64,000 nt of DNA from Apteryx mantelli. Its lineage: Eukaryota; Chordata; Aves; Apterygiformes; Apterygidae. The DNA is taken from the NCBI RefSeq assembly GCF_036417845.1, contig NW_027118693.1, positions 3,048,001 to 3,112,000 of the forward strand, written 5' to 3'. A model generated the notes under the pieces. That model searched no databases. It was given only the letters and a program-made list of their open reading frames with translations, and was not told the DNA's origin. Shown in pieces: positions 34,591 to 47,393 of this stretch. A program made the translations under genes and the position numbers. Within the stretch, counting starts at the first letter, position 1, and each line of letters begins with the position of its first letter.

Positions 34591-36239
34591 ACCACTTCTA
34601 ATTTTTCAAATATACTTCAGAAAGGAAACAGACGGGTCTTTTTCAAAGTATTCATAAATGCACTCTGTAGTACTGAATGCACCTTTTTGGTGAAAAGAAA
34701 TGAAAAAATGGAAAGGCTGCATCTCTGATTACTATGGTATACTGAACCAAAGTTAGTGTAAGTCTGTACTACTTTTAGAATGACAGCCTATGAAGCAAAA
34801 AAACCCCCATGCATTTCTGTTTAATGGTAACTCCTTTATACAACTAAAATTGGAGACCATAAAAACAAGCACTCAGAAGTACCATCTTCTGCATCTGAAA
34901 TATAGTCTATCTAAGAAAGAAAACACATGGAAGCTAATATCAAAGGTAATTCACAGGTGGTGGGAAATGCAAAGAGCAACAAAATCCATTTTGGTGTTTA
35001 CAGAATGCTTTGTCTTTTTTTTTTTTTTTTTAAATATATATTCTCCATGATTTCCATCCTCTATTTGATTTGGGCTTTCCTGTCCCATGAGCTGATGCTT
35101 AACCAAAGATAGAAGACATTCCAGATGTCTTGTGAAACACATATAATTATGCAGCTTAAATGATTTAGATCATAATAGGTCACCTTTCAGGAAGGGTTCC
35201 TTGGAGGAGTTTACTGAAGATAACACTTCTGAGATCTGTCAAATCCCAAGTTTTCTTAGACGAGAGGCATAGCAGTTGCCTCTCTCTCCTCTTAATAAAG
35301 GCTTATTGGGGGGGTAGTAGCAATAAACATGATTGGTGTGGACACTCCTTTCTTCTAATATGGCAGTATTCTAGAAACTCTTTGCTTCTAAAGCAGTAGT
35401 ATCCCCCACTTAGCACTTAATTAACCATCCAAGTAACTCCCCAGTGCAGTGAAATAAGGGGCTGGGGGGTGGGGGGGAAGGCAGGGTCCTGATCTCTTCC
35501 TGCCAAAGGGCTCGCTCCTTGGGCATCTCTGCTGCAACCTGCACACTGCGCACTGCCCCGGCACCAACACAAGACAGCCAGGGGCTGACATCCAGGAGGA
35601 GACCACAGAGAACAGTTTTGACACGATGAGATATATTTCTCTAACATAGTTAACAAGGAAATGGTCTTGTCATGATGGAGCGCTCAGAGGAACTCTTGCG
35701 AGCAGCAATGCCACAGTTGTTACCTTTCCAAATGGGTAAATAAGGAAAACTTCCCAAGACAAAGTATTTCTTCAGGAAAGAATTGGCCTCTTACAACCAC
35801 TTCTCCCAGATGTGCATACTACAGTGAGTAAGGTTGCAAGGCCTCAGAGCTTATTGTTATGCTGAAAACGAAGCAAATCCCAACATTGCTTTTGGACCTG
35901 AAAATACTCGCCTGATGCTCAAGCACTTTCCTCTAAGTCAGCAAGAAATACTTGTAGGGTCATAGTTGAGGATCAGCTTGCAAAGTTGAAACGGTTTTAT
36001 GCAAATAACTCTGCAAGGCTCCCCCCAGAGTTATGGTCCTCACCTTTGCACATGCTCCTCTCTTCTCTGAGGGAGTTGTTTCTAACCTGGCAGGTCAGCT
36101 GTCCATCTCAGCTGAGCACATTTCGCAATGTGTCACTAGGTTGGCTGAGGCCTGCAGTTTGTGAAACTCTTGCCAGGATCTCCTGCCAGGATGACCTAAC
36201 TAAACCCCCAGGTTCAGCTGCTCGGAGACAAGTAGCACC
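34591..36239. other. Intergenic, nothing recognised
   Basis: This stretch is mostly AT-rich and contains a poly(T) run at 35,015-35,031. I see no coding motif and no recognised transposon. Confidence 0.4.
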
Positions 36240-37140
36240 ACCAGCACCCAAGCCATGGGCCTGCTGCTGGTCTATCAGCTGCTAAGGCAGGAGTGACCTT
36301 GCATGCACATGCCCCAGCCAGGAGCCTGCTGCTAGCCTATTGGAGGCTGAGACAGAAGTAACCTCCCAAGCAAGAACACAAACCTTCTCCATCAGAGAAG
36401 CTGAAAGGCCATCAGCAGCCGTGTGGGCTTGGGAGATGATTGTAAGATGGTCGCCTCTAGCTGAGCAGCTGATAGGCCAGCACTTGGCTAATGCTTGGGG
36501 CAATTGGTTGTGAGGTCACTTCTGCCTGAAGACCTGATAAACCACCAAGAGGCACAGGGCTGGGATGTTGATGGTGAAGTCATTTAGAACTGAGCGGCTG
36601 AGAGGCCAGAAACAGTTGCAGGGCTTGGATGGTGACTGTGAGATCACTTCTATCTCCGCCGCTGACAGGCCAGCAGCAGGCACATGGCTCACATGGTGAC
36701 TGTGAGGTCATTTCTGAGTATGTGACTGGATGGAAGCAAGAGCATGCTGATGTCATTTCCCTAAGAGAAGGAGAAAGATGAGCAGCAGGCCCCCTGGCTT
36801 GGCAGGTGCTTATGAGGTCCGTTGTGTCTGGTCAGCTGAAAGGCCAGCAGGAGGCTGATGGGTGGGGACGTTTTTATAAGATTAATAGTTTCACAGAAGC
36901 TCCTCAGATGGGAGGAGGTCCATGACTATAAAGGTGAGAGTGAGGGCACTTCTGCAGGTGATGGAGCAGGAGCAGGCATGTGGGTGGGAAAGTGACTGCG
37001 AGGTCATTTCTGTGGGTGAAGCTGATAGGCCAGCACTTGACTCCTGTCTGGGGTAAGTGGCTGGGAGGTCCTGTCTGCCTGAGCACCTGATGGGCACCAA
37101 CAGGCACAGGGCTGGGATGCTGGTTTCCTGGTCGCTCCTG
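36240..37140. repeat. Irregular tandem repeat, unit about 64 bp
   Basis: Similar segments recur every 60-68 bp. Each carries 'gataggccagca', then 'ggcacatggcttgg'-like text, then 'ggtgactgtgaggtca' and 'tttctgcctgagc'. Clear unit starts lie near 36,410, 36,472, 36,538, 36,602, 36,664, 36,838 and 37,024, with diverged or interrupted units between. On top of this, 36,468-36,570 and 37,021-37,123 are a better-matched pair offset by 553 bp, sharing 'gctgataggccagcactt' and 'ggcacagggctgggatg'. No coding role is apparent. Confidence 0.75.
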
Positions 37141-39499
37141 TCTCTGGTGGGTGCAACTCGCCCTGTACAGAGAGTGAGGAGTGGCATGGACAGCCCTGGG
37201 CTGGGAGCTGTTTGGGGCCACTCTGTGCGAGACGCAAAAATATCTTTTTTAATGGTGAAGGCCTGATTCTAAAAGTAATGTCTAGAAAATGTCTTTAAAA
37301 AGTGAAAGAAGAGAGAAATTAAGAAAATGATAGAAAGCAAAGAAATGTTTTGTTACACTTTTCAGCTTTTAAAACTCTTTGTGTTCTTACCATCCTTCTT
37401 TGCATTGCTGTCTTTTTTTAATATACTAGTCTTTTTTTTTTCTTTTTTTTTTAAGGAAAGCAATTTTTCAGAACTGGGGTGGGATGCAGTCATAGGGCCA
37501 TGGGTGTCTGGTGCCACTGTAGGTGCCCTGGTCCCCTTTGCCCAGCCTCCATCCGCAGCTCCGAGGGGCTCCAGTCTCCTGCAGGTCCCCCAGGCAGGAA
37601 CCTCAGATGCACATGCGCCTCTCCAAGTGCCACTGGATGCCTGAGCTCTGCCTGGAAAGGTGAAGAACTGTTTTCAACATTAAAAAAATATGAACACACT
37701 TTTGTCAGCTAAAATGATTGAATAATTGTAATACAAATGTCAGTGTTTTCCCATGATGAAATAATGGAAACTTTCAGGAAGGGGATGAATGTCAGGAGAA
37801 GAAATATTGATAGGCCCCTCAACTTGCATTACCACTGCTCTGCCTATTATGCTGTGGATATGGTGTCAGTAATCTCTCACATGTCTTCACATGTCCTGAT
37901 TAAATCGATCATTTCTGAAGTTCCCTTTGCATCAGACTGTCTGGGCATATGCGCTTCCCATTGCTTTCCAGTCTTCCTCCTCCCCTTGCTCTTTAGCCAT
38001 TCAGATCCTTCGCAGCTCTCTAGTAGCTGCTCCGAGCTTCAGGGAGTCTGAAGCTTGCCTCAGCTTTCAGGAGTCGTATTGTCTCTTTAGCCAACTCCTT
38101 AGCTGTGCTTCTATCTATCCTTTTCTATCTATCTGTCCAAAACATTTCAGGGAATGTTATTCCTTGTAGAAAGTGGACCTCACTGGAGGCAGCTTGGACT
38201 TAACATACAGTTGGGGAGTGTATTCTACTTTTTATTAAACTGTATCATATTGTAATTTTGTTTGTTTGCCATTAAGAAAAATCCTCCTGTGCCTGCAACT
38301 AGTTCTCTAAGGAAAGCAGGTGGGAATTGGTGCCTAGGAGCTGTAACATTCAGCTATGGACTTGAGTGGGAAAAGGTTAGATTTTAACAGCAGTGCTCTA
38401 AGTCCCCAGTGGCTGACGAGGGAAATGGCAGGGCTGGGGAGGTGAGGAGGAAGGTTGTTCATACATGTCTCCTTTCAAAAATGCTGCTTTTCCTACATGT
38501 CCGCACTTCATTATGGTAGAGACACTCTGGATCAGTATGAATTGGAGAGTGTGGCTATCGGTTATTCTGAAAGCTGAAAAATAAAGCTTAAAAAGCAGAA
38601 ATCCTTTCTTTTTCAGGAGCTCATTGAAATCTTCCTCCTGCAAACTCTCCAATTAGCCACACAAGGATTGAAGAACTGAAGAAAATTGTGGCGAGTGACA
38701 TGGCTCCTCAGGGCTTTTGGCATTTTAATGACCCCTCGGGTGGGTTTGGTGCTGAGCCCATGAAGCTCGGATACTGAGAGGAGATTGAACAAACCACTCA
38801 AGAAGTTAAAGTCAGAAGTAAATCCTAAGGTTTCTTGGAGCGTTAATGGGTCCCACTGAGGGCCCTTACGAACAAAGTCTCCCCGGGGCTGATCAGAGCG
38901 GAAAGTTGGAGACATTGATTGCAGGTAGGCAAAAGAAATGTGCAGGTGGCTCTGATGCCAAGTAAACCGTGATGTGTTTTATCAAGCAGATGGGCCAGAC
39001 ACTGACAGCCAGCCCCTGGGTAGGGTGATCCTTTCCCTCGTGCTTTGCTTGGGGCTCTTTGTGGGGGCAGTGTGAGGGTGGAGGTGTGCAATGCCGAGTG
39101 CAGCGCAATGATACGGCACCTCCTGGGCTCCCTGGAGGGGAGAAGGCAGTGAGGCCATGCTTTAAGGAGGTGGCGTTTTTGGTAGGCCTCCGTGGCAGAG
39201 ACAACGGCCATAGCCAAGAGGACAAAGACCTCAGTTCTGTCAGAGACTTTCAGCCTTGGCAGTGCCCTTGGCCACCTCTAACAGAAGTCATCCTATGCTG
39301 TCCCAAGCCTGCACCTGTTTCCCTGCAGACTGCAGACACCCAACCTGCTTCCCCACCTTGCTCTCACCCCGGGATCTCCCTCCCTCCCTTCAGTGATGTC
39401 TCTCTGTCCTTGCTTGCTTTTCCTTGAAACACAAAGCCATGGACTGATCGCAGCCTCCCTCTGCGTGACCTGTAGCACCACCCTTCAAGTGACATTCCC
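37141..39499. other. Intergenic, mostly unrecognised
   Basis: AT-rich sequence with poly(T) patches near 37,430-37,453. The stretch at 38,825-38,885 resembles 10,960-11,030 and may be an old dispersed repeat. No gene is recognised. Confidence 0.4.
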
Positions 39500-39820
39500 T
39501 TTTCCTGATGTTACATCTGAACACCACAAGTTGCTCTTTGTGGCTGTTTACCATTCTCATGGTCTTTCCCATTACCAAGAAAAGCTCCATCATCTCTGAA
39601 ACCACCCTTCAAGCAGTAACAGGCTACTACTACTGCCTTGCACCTCCACTTTGGCAGCATAAAGAAGCCCAGGGCCCTCAACCTCTCCTCATGGACATGG
39701 TTATACCCCCCTAGTCACAGGACTTGACACTTCTCTTGCAAATCTTCATGAAGTGTCTGTTGTCCAGGTCACCCAAGTTTCTCAAGGTCCCTCTGCACTG
39801 AAGCTCTTCTGTGTCGAAAA
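39500..39820 (-). mobile_element. CR1 LINE fragment, very degraded
   Basis: The antisense text keeps CR1 RT C-terminal word order. It has 'tgaaaccacccttcaagcag', then 'agaagcccagggccctcaa' and 'cctctcctcat', then 'cttgacacttctc', 'tcttcatga' and 'caaggtccctctgca', as in better-preserved copies, but with many changes. Confidence 0.6.
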
Positions 39821-40094
39821 CAAAACAGCGCCAATAGGGAAAGGATAAGCAAGGGTGAGCATGGGAGGGGATCAAGATGGTAAAAGACATAAACTTAGAA
39901 GGGGGAGAAGAAAAAAAAAGGGGGGGGGATTAAAAGTGAAGCAAAGGATTCACTGGGGCTGCTTTGGGGATTCCTGCCAAGAAGGCCTGCATCTGAACAA
40001 CCCTGACTGCAGGAGGACAAGAAAGCTGACCTACTTCCACTGTCACAGGGAACCTGTATGCTTTCTGCAATAGTGAAAAGTGAAGACCCGGAGG

Positions 40095-42900
40095 GGAAAG
40101 AATCACAGACTCCTTCAGGGTGCAAGGGACCTCAGGAGGTCTCTAGCCCAATCTCCTTGTTCACACCAAGGTCAGCTCTGGCATCAAACCAGGTTGCTCG
40201 GGGCTTCATCCAGTCTGCTCTTGGAAACCTCCAAGTGAGGAGACTGCCCAGCCTCTCTGGGCAACCAGCTCCAGTGCTTGACCATCCTCGTAGTGGAAAA
40301 GCTTTTCCTCATCTCTTGCATGAACATCCCTTCTTTCAACTTATGCCCATTGCCTCTTGTCCTCCCACCACGTACCATGGTGAAGAGCCTGGCTCCATCT
40401 TCTTGATGACCTCCCTGTAGCCATTGGAAGGCTGTTATGTGATCCCTCCAAATCCCTCTCTTCTCCAGGCTGAACAAGCCCCATTTCCTCACAAAGAAAG
40501 TGCTCCAGCTCCCTCAATAGCTTGAGGGCCTTACACCAAATTCGCTTCCAGTTGTCAACCTCTTTCTTTTCCTTGGGACTCTGTACATGGTCTAATGAAT
40601 ACTGACTAGAAGAGGATCATCATTTCCCTCAGCCTCCTGGCTGTGCTCCTGCTCATACAGATATGGATGCTTTTGGCCTCCTTTGCTGCCAGGGAATGCT
40701 CCTGGCTCATATTTTGCCTCCTGTCCACCATGTCCTTCAGGTTCTTTTCTGCAGAGCCACTCCCCAGGCACTCAGCCCCCAGCCTGTAACACTGGGGGCT
40801 GCTGGTTTATCCCGGGTGCAAGACCTGGCATCTGTTCTTGATGAATTTCGTCAGGTTCCTGACAGCCCCTTCCTCCTGCCTGTCTAGGTCCCTCTGAAGG
40901 GCAGCCCTCAAGCATAAGACTGCTCCCCCGCACCTCCACTTTGGGGTCATCTACAAGCATGATGAGTGTTGCCTCCTCCGTGTCACTAATAAAGAAAATA
41001 AACAGGAACAAGCTACTGGAGACGTCAGTGGTGCTCCACTTCTCTCTGACCACCAGGATAGGTACTACTACACATTCACCACTGCCCTCTGAGCATGATC
41101 ATCCAAGCAGCTTTCTACCCATCTGTGGTCTGCCCTTCTAAAATGCAGCATTCTAACTTGCGTACAAGAATATTGTGGGAGACAGTGTCAAACGCCTGGC
41201 TAAAGTCTAGGGAAAAGACATTTACTCCTTGCCATCCACAAATATGTTATTTATTAATCATAGAAGGCCATCAGGTTGGTGAGGCACAATTTACACTGGG
41301 TAAATCCATGCTGACTGTTCCCTATCACCTTCTTCTCCTTCATGTGCCCAGAAATGTGATCCAAGAGGATTCTCTCCATGACATACTCCTCGCCAAAGTA
41401 AGGTTGAACTGCCTGCAGCTCCCCAGGTTGTCCTGTTGGCCTTTTCCGAAGACGGATGTAACATTTGCCTTTCTGCAGTCATTGGGACCTCTCCCCATCT
41501 CCACAGCCTTCGAAAGATGATAGAGAATGGCCTTGCTATGATAGCAGTCAGCTCTCACAGCACCCTCGTGTGCAGCCCATCCAACCCCATCGACTTGTAC
41601 AGTTTGAGTTCTCCCAAGTAATCCCTCACTAATCCTCATCTCCTGTTGGCTGCTTTTCTCCTCAGGAGTCCTGACTCAAGGCAGAACAGCCTGGCAGACC
41701 TTGTGTGTGAAGACTGAAGCTAACAAGGGGTTGAGGTCCTCAGGCCTATCTGCATCTGCTGTTACTAGATTCCCTGCCCCACTCAGCAGTGAGCCCACCT
41801 TTTCCTTTTTATTCTTACTGAAGCAGTAGCAGCTCATCTTCATGCCTTTGACATCCCCTGAAAGCGCCTATCCTAGGGGAGCTTTGTCCTCCCTAACACC
41901 GTGCCTGTGTTGCCAGACAACATTTCTAAATTTCTCCTTTGCAGCCTCTCCCTCCTTCCCCTTTCCGTATGCTGCCTTATTGCACTGGAGCTCAAGCAGA
42001 AGATCCCGGTTTAGCCAAGCTGGTCCCCTGAGACGTCTGCTAGTTTTACTGAGTATTATTATGAACATCCTTGTGTTTGGCAGGTGCTTTCCTTAAAAAT
42101 CTTCCAGCTTTCCTCAGCTCCATTGCCCTTCAGAGCTGCCTGCCACGGGATGCGCCACCAGTGCCCTGCAGAGGCCAAGGGCTGCTCCTCTGAAGCCCAG
42201 TGTCTGTACTCTGCTTCTATCCTTCCTCAAGATCTGGCACTCCACTATTTCATGGGCATTGCAGCCAAGGTTTCCACTGATGATCACATCCCCGATCACT
42301 TCTTCCTTGTTTGCGAGTACCAGAGCTAGGTAAGCATCACCCTTGCTGGTCCTTGTTGGTGGGTGTGCTAAAACGTTGTCCTTGACACCCTCCAGAGACC
42401 TCCTGGACTGCTTGCACCCTCCTGTTTGCCCTTCCACTGAATGTCAGGAAGATCAAACTACCTCCATAAGAACCAGGGCCTGTGACACAAAGACTTCCTC
42501 AGGTTGCTTAGAGGAGACTGTGTCCACCTCCTCACCCTGCCTGGGTGGTCTGTAACTCCATCACAATGTCACCCTTACTCTGATGTGCACCCACAAGCTC
42601 TCACCCAACCCCTTGTCTGTCCCATGGAAGAGCTCCACACATCTGAGCTGCCCTGTCACACTAAGGACATCCTCCCTCCTCAGCTTCCCTGACACTCTCT
42701 CCTGAAGAGTTTGTAGCCTGCTATTGCAGCCCTCCAGTCGTGCGAGTGAACCCACCACATCTCGGTTATTCCAATCATGTGGCAGCCCTGTGACAGCTTG
42801 TGCATCTCCATCTGCTCCTGTCTGTGCCCCAGGCTGCATCCACTTATATATATTTGTGCTGCAGAACCTCAGCTGTGGCACAGAGTGCAGATTGGTCATG
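40095..42900 (-). mobile_element. CR1 LINE, nearly complete EN-RT region
   Basis: This is about 2.8 kb of continuous antisense CR1, reading leftward from endonuclease to the 3' end at 40,095. EN words on the minus strand include 'ESLWVHIRVR' near 42,570, 'GGCKQSRRSLEGVKDNVLAH' near 42,370-42,430 and 'EEVIGDVIISGNLGC' near 42,260. RT words include 'NLGSCRQFNLT' near 41,420, and the antisense of the FSKAFDTVSH region lies near 41,180-41,210. The RT C-terminus lies at 40,180-40,500 ('WGLFSLEKRGIWRD', 'MVKHWSWLPREAGQSPHLEV'). Many frameshifts and stops make it non-functional. It is the longest CR1 copy in the window. Confidence 0.9.
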
Positions 42901-43639
42901 GGGAACCATATTACCAAGAGCCAAGGACACTGTGTATGCAGTGGCCCACTTCAGAGCAGAGGCGTGCTGGCATAGAAAGCAGGCAGCAATGTAAAGGTGA
43001 AACAGGGTTTCCACTAACAGAGCAAACGCTGTGGTACCTGAAGCCAGGGAAAAACAGAGTTGGGCTGTGCAGAAATGCCTGAGAATGCTCTGCAGCACCA
43101 TGGGCCCTGTGACAGAGCTGAACTGATCTCCGGGAAGGACAAGGTGCCACTGAAGAAGTCCCTGGGCCTGGGCAGCCTGCGATCCAGCCACCCTGTGGAC
43201 ATCATTAGCATAGTCCCTGTTCGTACCATCTGGGGGTGAGAAGAGGTTCAAGAGGAGGAAAGCTAGAAGTGTTTGAGCGTGCAGAGACGAGAGTGTAGAC
43301 CTTGGTGTGATGTGCCTCCCATTTATGCAGCATGCTTGAATGCAGGTGGGATGGATTTGGCCTAAAGGTGGAGGTGGCATTCCATGCTTTGGGCACGGGT
43401 AGGAAACCTGAGAGGCACTGGGGCGCTTGCCCAGCAACCACTCCAGAAAGCCACAGCTGTCCTGTAGGTCTTATGCTTTAGCTCCTAGAAGCATGTGGTT
43501 TTGCTGGACACCTCAGGCATCTGATAGGACCCTGCTGGCCTATTTTTATGTCACTGAATCAAGTGTCTGCACTGAATTCCATTAGTTGTTTGCACTCTAG
43601 GATGTCCATGTGTCTTGGCTTTGTAGTGAGGGGAGCTCT
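42901..43639. other. Intergenic between two CR1 copies
   Basis: No gene is recognised. A 197-codon minus-strand frame (42,844-43,437) overlaps the 5' end of the CR1 copy and has no known domain. Confidence 0.4.
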
Positions 43640-44135
43640 AGTAGTAGTTCTGGGTTTCCCAGTAGAAGAGAGATATAGAGCTACTGGAGCGAGGCCAGAG
43701 AACGGCTACTAAGATGATGAAGAGACTGGAGTATCTTTCATATGAGGAAAGGCTGAGAGAGCTGGGCCTGTTCAGCCTGCAGAAGAGAAGACTGAGGGGG
43801 CATCTTATCAATGCATCCAAATATCTGAAGGGAGGCTGTAAAGAGGATGGGGACAGACTCTTTTCAGTGGTGCCCAGTGACAGGACGAGAGGCAATGGGC
43901 ACAAACTGAAACACAGAAAGTTCTGTCTGAACATGAGGAAAAAATTCTTTACTGTGAGAGTAACAGAGCACTGGAACAGGTTGCCCAGAGAGGTTGTGGA
44001 GTCTCCATCCTCAGAGATATTCAAAACCATCTGGACAGGGTTCTGTGCAGCCTGCTCTAGGTGACCCTGCTTGAGCAGGGCGCTTGGACTAGATGGTCTC
44101 CAGAGGTCCTTTGCAGCCTCAGCCATTCTGTGATT
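43640..44135 (+). mobile_element. CR1 LINE 3' fragment
   Basis: The plus strand encodes the CR1 RT C-terminus in one 116-codon frame (43,714-44,064): '[20 protein letters not shown]', '[20 protein letters not shown]', '[20 protein letters not shown]'. It then runs into the 3' UTR 'ctccagaggtcctttgcagcc' region and stops near 'cattctgtgat' at 44,124-44,134. It is comparatively well preserved, so perhaps among the younger copies here. Confidence 0.93.
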
Positions 44136-47100
44136 TGTAGTAGTAGGTCTCTAGGATCATTTCAGATGACCAAGGAAATTCCCCAGCTGGCACCCTCCAG
44201 ATGCTCTAGAAGGATGAGGGTCTTACCATTGCTCCATCAGAGCAAGCAGACACTGGCCCTGGACCACTTCTGTCTCTTCAAATATCACCAGCTGTTTGGG
44301 TGTGACCAGTTGACTCCCACCCTCTATCTCCATTGATTAGAATGGGAGCTTAGACAAGGAGCTCGCGTGCAGACATCCACGTTGCGCACACTTCAGTTTG
44401 GGCAAGCTCCCACCTCCTGTGTATTTGTGGCATTCACGGGAGGGATCTGAATCCCACTCCACCCCAGGGGTTTCTAACCTGGCATGAGATGTCTAGATTG
44501 ACTCGTCCGAATCAACACCTGAACCATGGGGAAATGAACTCCCTTCTTGTTGCTGTCTAGGTGTCCTGCCTGCGTAAGAGATGGGGATAGGGGCATCTAG
44601 ACTGGGATGTTTCCACCTCTCTTAGATAACCATCCTATGACGAGACAAATTGCAATGCTGGAATCGGCCTCTCTCCACTGTTTAGAGAGAGACCATAGAT
44701 GATTCTTTTAGTCTACCTCAGGGAACATTTCCCAGGAGCAGGGCACAAGGGACGGAGAAATTCACGACTTCAGCTGGGTCTGTGCTCCTGAGCTGGGCCA
44801 GGCTCCTGGGATGCAGGGAGCTCATGGCAATCTGGCAGAGGTGATGAGAGACAGCTGTGTCCAGGAGCAGCTCCCCTGCAAAGAGTAGCAGGGCTCTGGG
44901 AACTGCCTGCTCTTGCAGACATAAGGTGAGAGAAGGCCGAGAAAAGTGAAAGGCAGTCTGGAGTGGGAGGACAGAGGAAAGCTCCTTGTGGGAGAAATCT
45001 TCATCGCCCTTTCCACCATAAGTCTCTGGCTCTAGAGCAATGCTACTGAGGTTCCTGGAGGGGTCTTCTGAGCCCAGCCCATCTCATGGTGATAGGGTTG
45101 TAAGGATCACTCTCCTGGCATCTCCAGTGAGAAGGAGGAGGAGGAGGTACTTCAGAAGAGGGGTTCCCTGCCACACTGTCAGAGGGACAGGGAACACTGT
45201 TACCTCTCCCAGAGACGGCTGCAGGGGTGTGAAGCTGGGGTGTGCACACAGGGCTGCCAAGGGTTGTAATTCGGAGCAGTGTCCCTGTGCCCCAGGGTGC
45301 TGTGTGTCCAGAGCAGTGACTCTGCGGCCTGTGAGGGTCAGCACTCAGCCTGCCCGGGGAACTCCCCATGGGGCTGTGGGGAGAAGCTCTGGGTGGAAGG
45401 AGTGACCCTGGCGGGGCAGCTTCATTCTCCCATTGAGAGGGTGCTGCGTGGGTCAGGGCTGCTCGCAGCTCTAGCTCATGCACAGGGCATGTCCGAGAGA
45501 GCTTTTCAGAGGAAAGTGAAAAAAGGCTACTTGAAAGGGAAGGAGCTTTCCTTCCGGTGCCTGCTCTTTCAGTTTCCTAATTTTGGCAAGGAGAAAAAAG
45601 GAAAGAGTTTTCTAGTTTGGGAAGGAACTGGGACTCCTCAGCCTTCACTCTCAGAGATCAGTAGGACTGTGAGAAACCTCAGCAAGCCACCTCAGCCCCA
45701 CCTCAGCCTACAGGCAGCACCAGCATCACCCTTATGGCTTCATCGGATTTTATCTGACCTGTTCCTTAGGACCTGCAAGCACAGAGATGCCCCTGGCCAG
45801 GGCACTATCCCAGGAGGTTTCTGCAGGGTAGAACTGAGCACACAGAGGGTGGGATGGGGTCTGTGAGCACTGACAGGGAAAAGACATTGGGACAGAGAAA
45901 CAGCTCCCAGCAGGGACAACTCCAGGCAGCAGAGATGGGCAGGGAATGACAGGGAACTGCTAACAGAAACGGTATAGGAGGATGGATTTGGGCAAGTCAT
46001 TGTCAGTCCTGCTGATGCAGACGCCTTGCTCTGAGCAAGCCCCCCGTGTCTCCACTCCCACCCAGCACAGCCTCTGCCCTGAAAGCCTTGGAGTCCAGGC
46101 CATGAGCCACCTCCTCTGCAGCCAGACGTGCCGCAGGGGAGAGGGGCATCTCTCCTGCCGCAGGCCCATTTTGTGCTTCCGGACAAAGGCGCTGAGAGCG
46201 ACTGCCCTGCGAGGTCACTGCCTGTGAGATGGCATGCTCAGCTGGGTAAGGTGAAGGATTTCCCGAGTGCCCGCCTGGCCCTCTCTGCTTTCCTCCCTCG
46301 GCAGCAGGATTATGGTGTTGCTCCTTGTTTCCCCTCCTGCCCATGCTGCTCCTGTTCTTCTCTCAGGCTCTCTGGGATCCCTTCTGACTGGTGGGAGTCC
46401 AGGAAATGCACTCCGTGGGGTTGGGAAATGAGCCGACTCTCCTTTAAGGAGAGCCCATCTTTAGGACGTTTCACCATTTCCCTGTGGTGTGCTGCCAGGT
46501 TGCAAGCTGCCCTCCAGAAGGGCACAGCTGTCTCAGAGCATCTCTGTGATAGCTGAGACACCCATGAAGAAGTTGCAGAGATGCAAAGAGTGTGGAAATG
46601 GTGGTGGGAGGCTGTATATGGGCAGCTGAAAAGAGCCCTGTGTGTCCTTGGCCAGAAGGGGTATGTGGAGAGCTCCCTCAGGTGCCCTGAGAAAGGGAGA
46701 GAAGTTTGGAGATCTGCACTTCGAAACTGGACTCCTCTGCTCCCAGCAGTGGCTGCTTTCTTTCCAGGGTAACCTATGAGCGTGACCATCTTCCAGCTCA
46801 AAGCAGTGCAAGCACAGGACAGCTGGGAACAAGGCTAATAGACAGACTGGCTGTCCTCACTCTGCACCAAGAGACAGTGAATCCTTTCCTCTCAGGACGC
46901 AGTAGAAATGCGGAGGATTTCTACCTCTAAAGAACACTCCCCAGGTGTGACAGGGGCATCCCGAAGAAAATAAACAATATTAAAAAAATCCCTGAAACTC
47001 TCTTCTGCAACCCTCCTTCTTTAGAATTGGGAATGAAGATGCTGCAAAGCCCTTCCACATGATGAGAGGATTTCATTTGACAGAAATTGTGAGTGTCAGA

Positions 47101-47393
47101 GCTATTTACACCCATTCCCATGTACCCCCTACTGTACAGCAGGACGGACTCCTCTGGAGCCCGTTGGCAGAGGCCCCTGCTCCTCGCGACAGACTCTGCC
47201 AGCAAAAGCCAGAGCTCAAGCAAGGGAAGTGCACAAAGGGCCCCCCCAGTAAAGAGAGAGGCAATGTGGTGTTTTCAAAGAGAAATGGAACATTTTATTT
47301 ATTTATTTATTTATTTATTTCCCTTGAAAATTTTATCCTAACTTGTCACTGTCTTTTTCTCCTTGGACAGTCCCCCATATCCAATGGGACGAA
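44136..47393. other. 5' flank of the OR14-like pseudogene
   Basis: No gene is recognised. Open frames of up to 195 codons occur at 45,043-46,801 on both strands but share no known motif. An (ATTT)6 run lies at 47,297-47,320, 74 bp before the OR start codon. In gamma-c OR arrays of birds such flanks are often duplicated with the gene, but only one copy is present here. Confidence 0.4.
47297..47320. repeat. (ATTT)6 microsatellite
   Basis: Six perfect ATTT units preceded by a near-match, directly upstream of the OR14-like start. Confidence 0.95.

Noticed and set aside
35015-35031. Poly(T) run as a sign of a processed pseudogene on the minus strand
   Set aside because: No cDNA-like coding sequence is recognisable next to it.
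45043-46801. Run of 140-195-codon frames on both strands
   Set aside because: They overlap one another in several frames without known motifs. The area is best read as OR flanking DNA.
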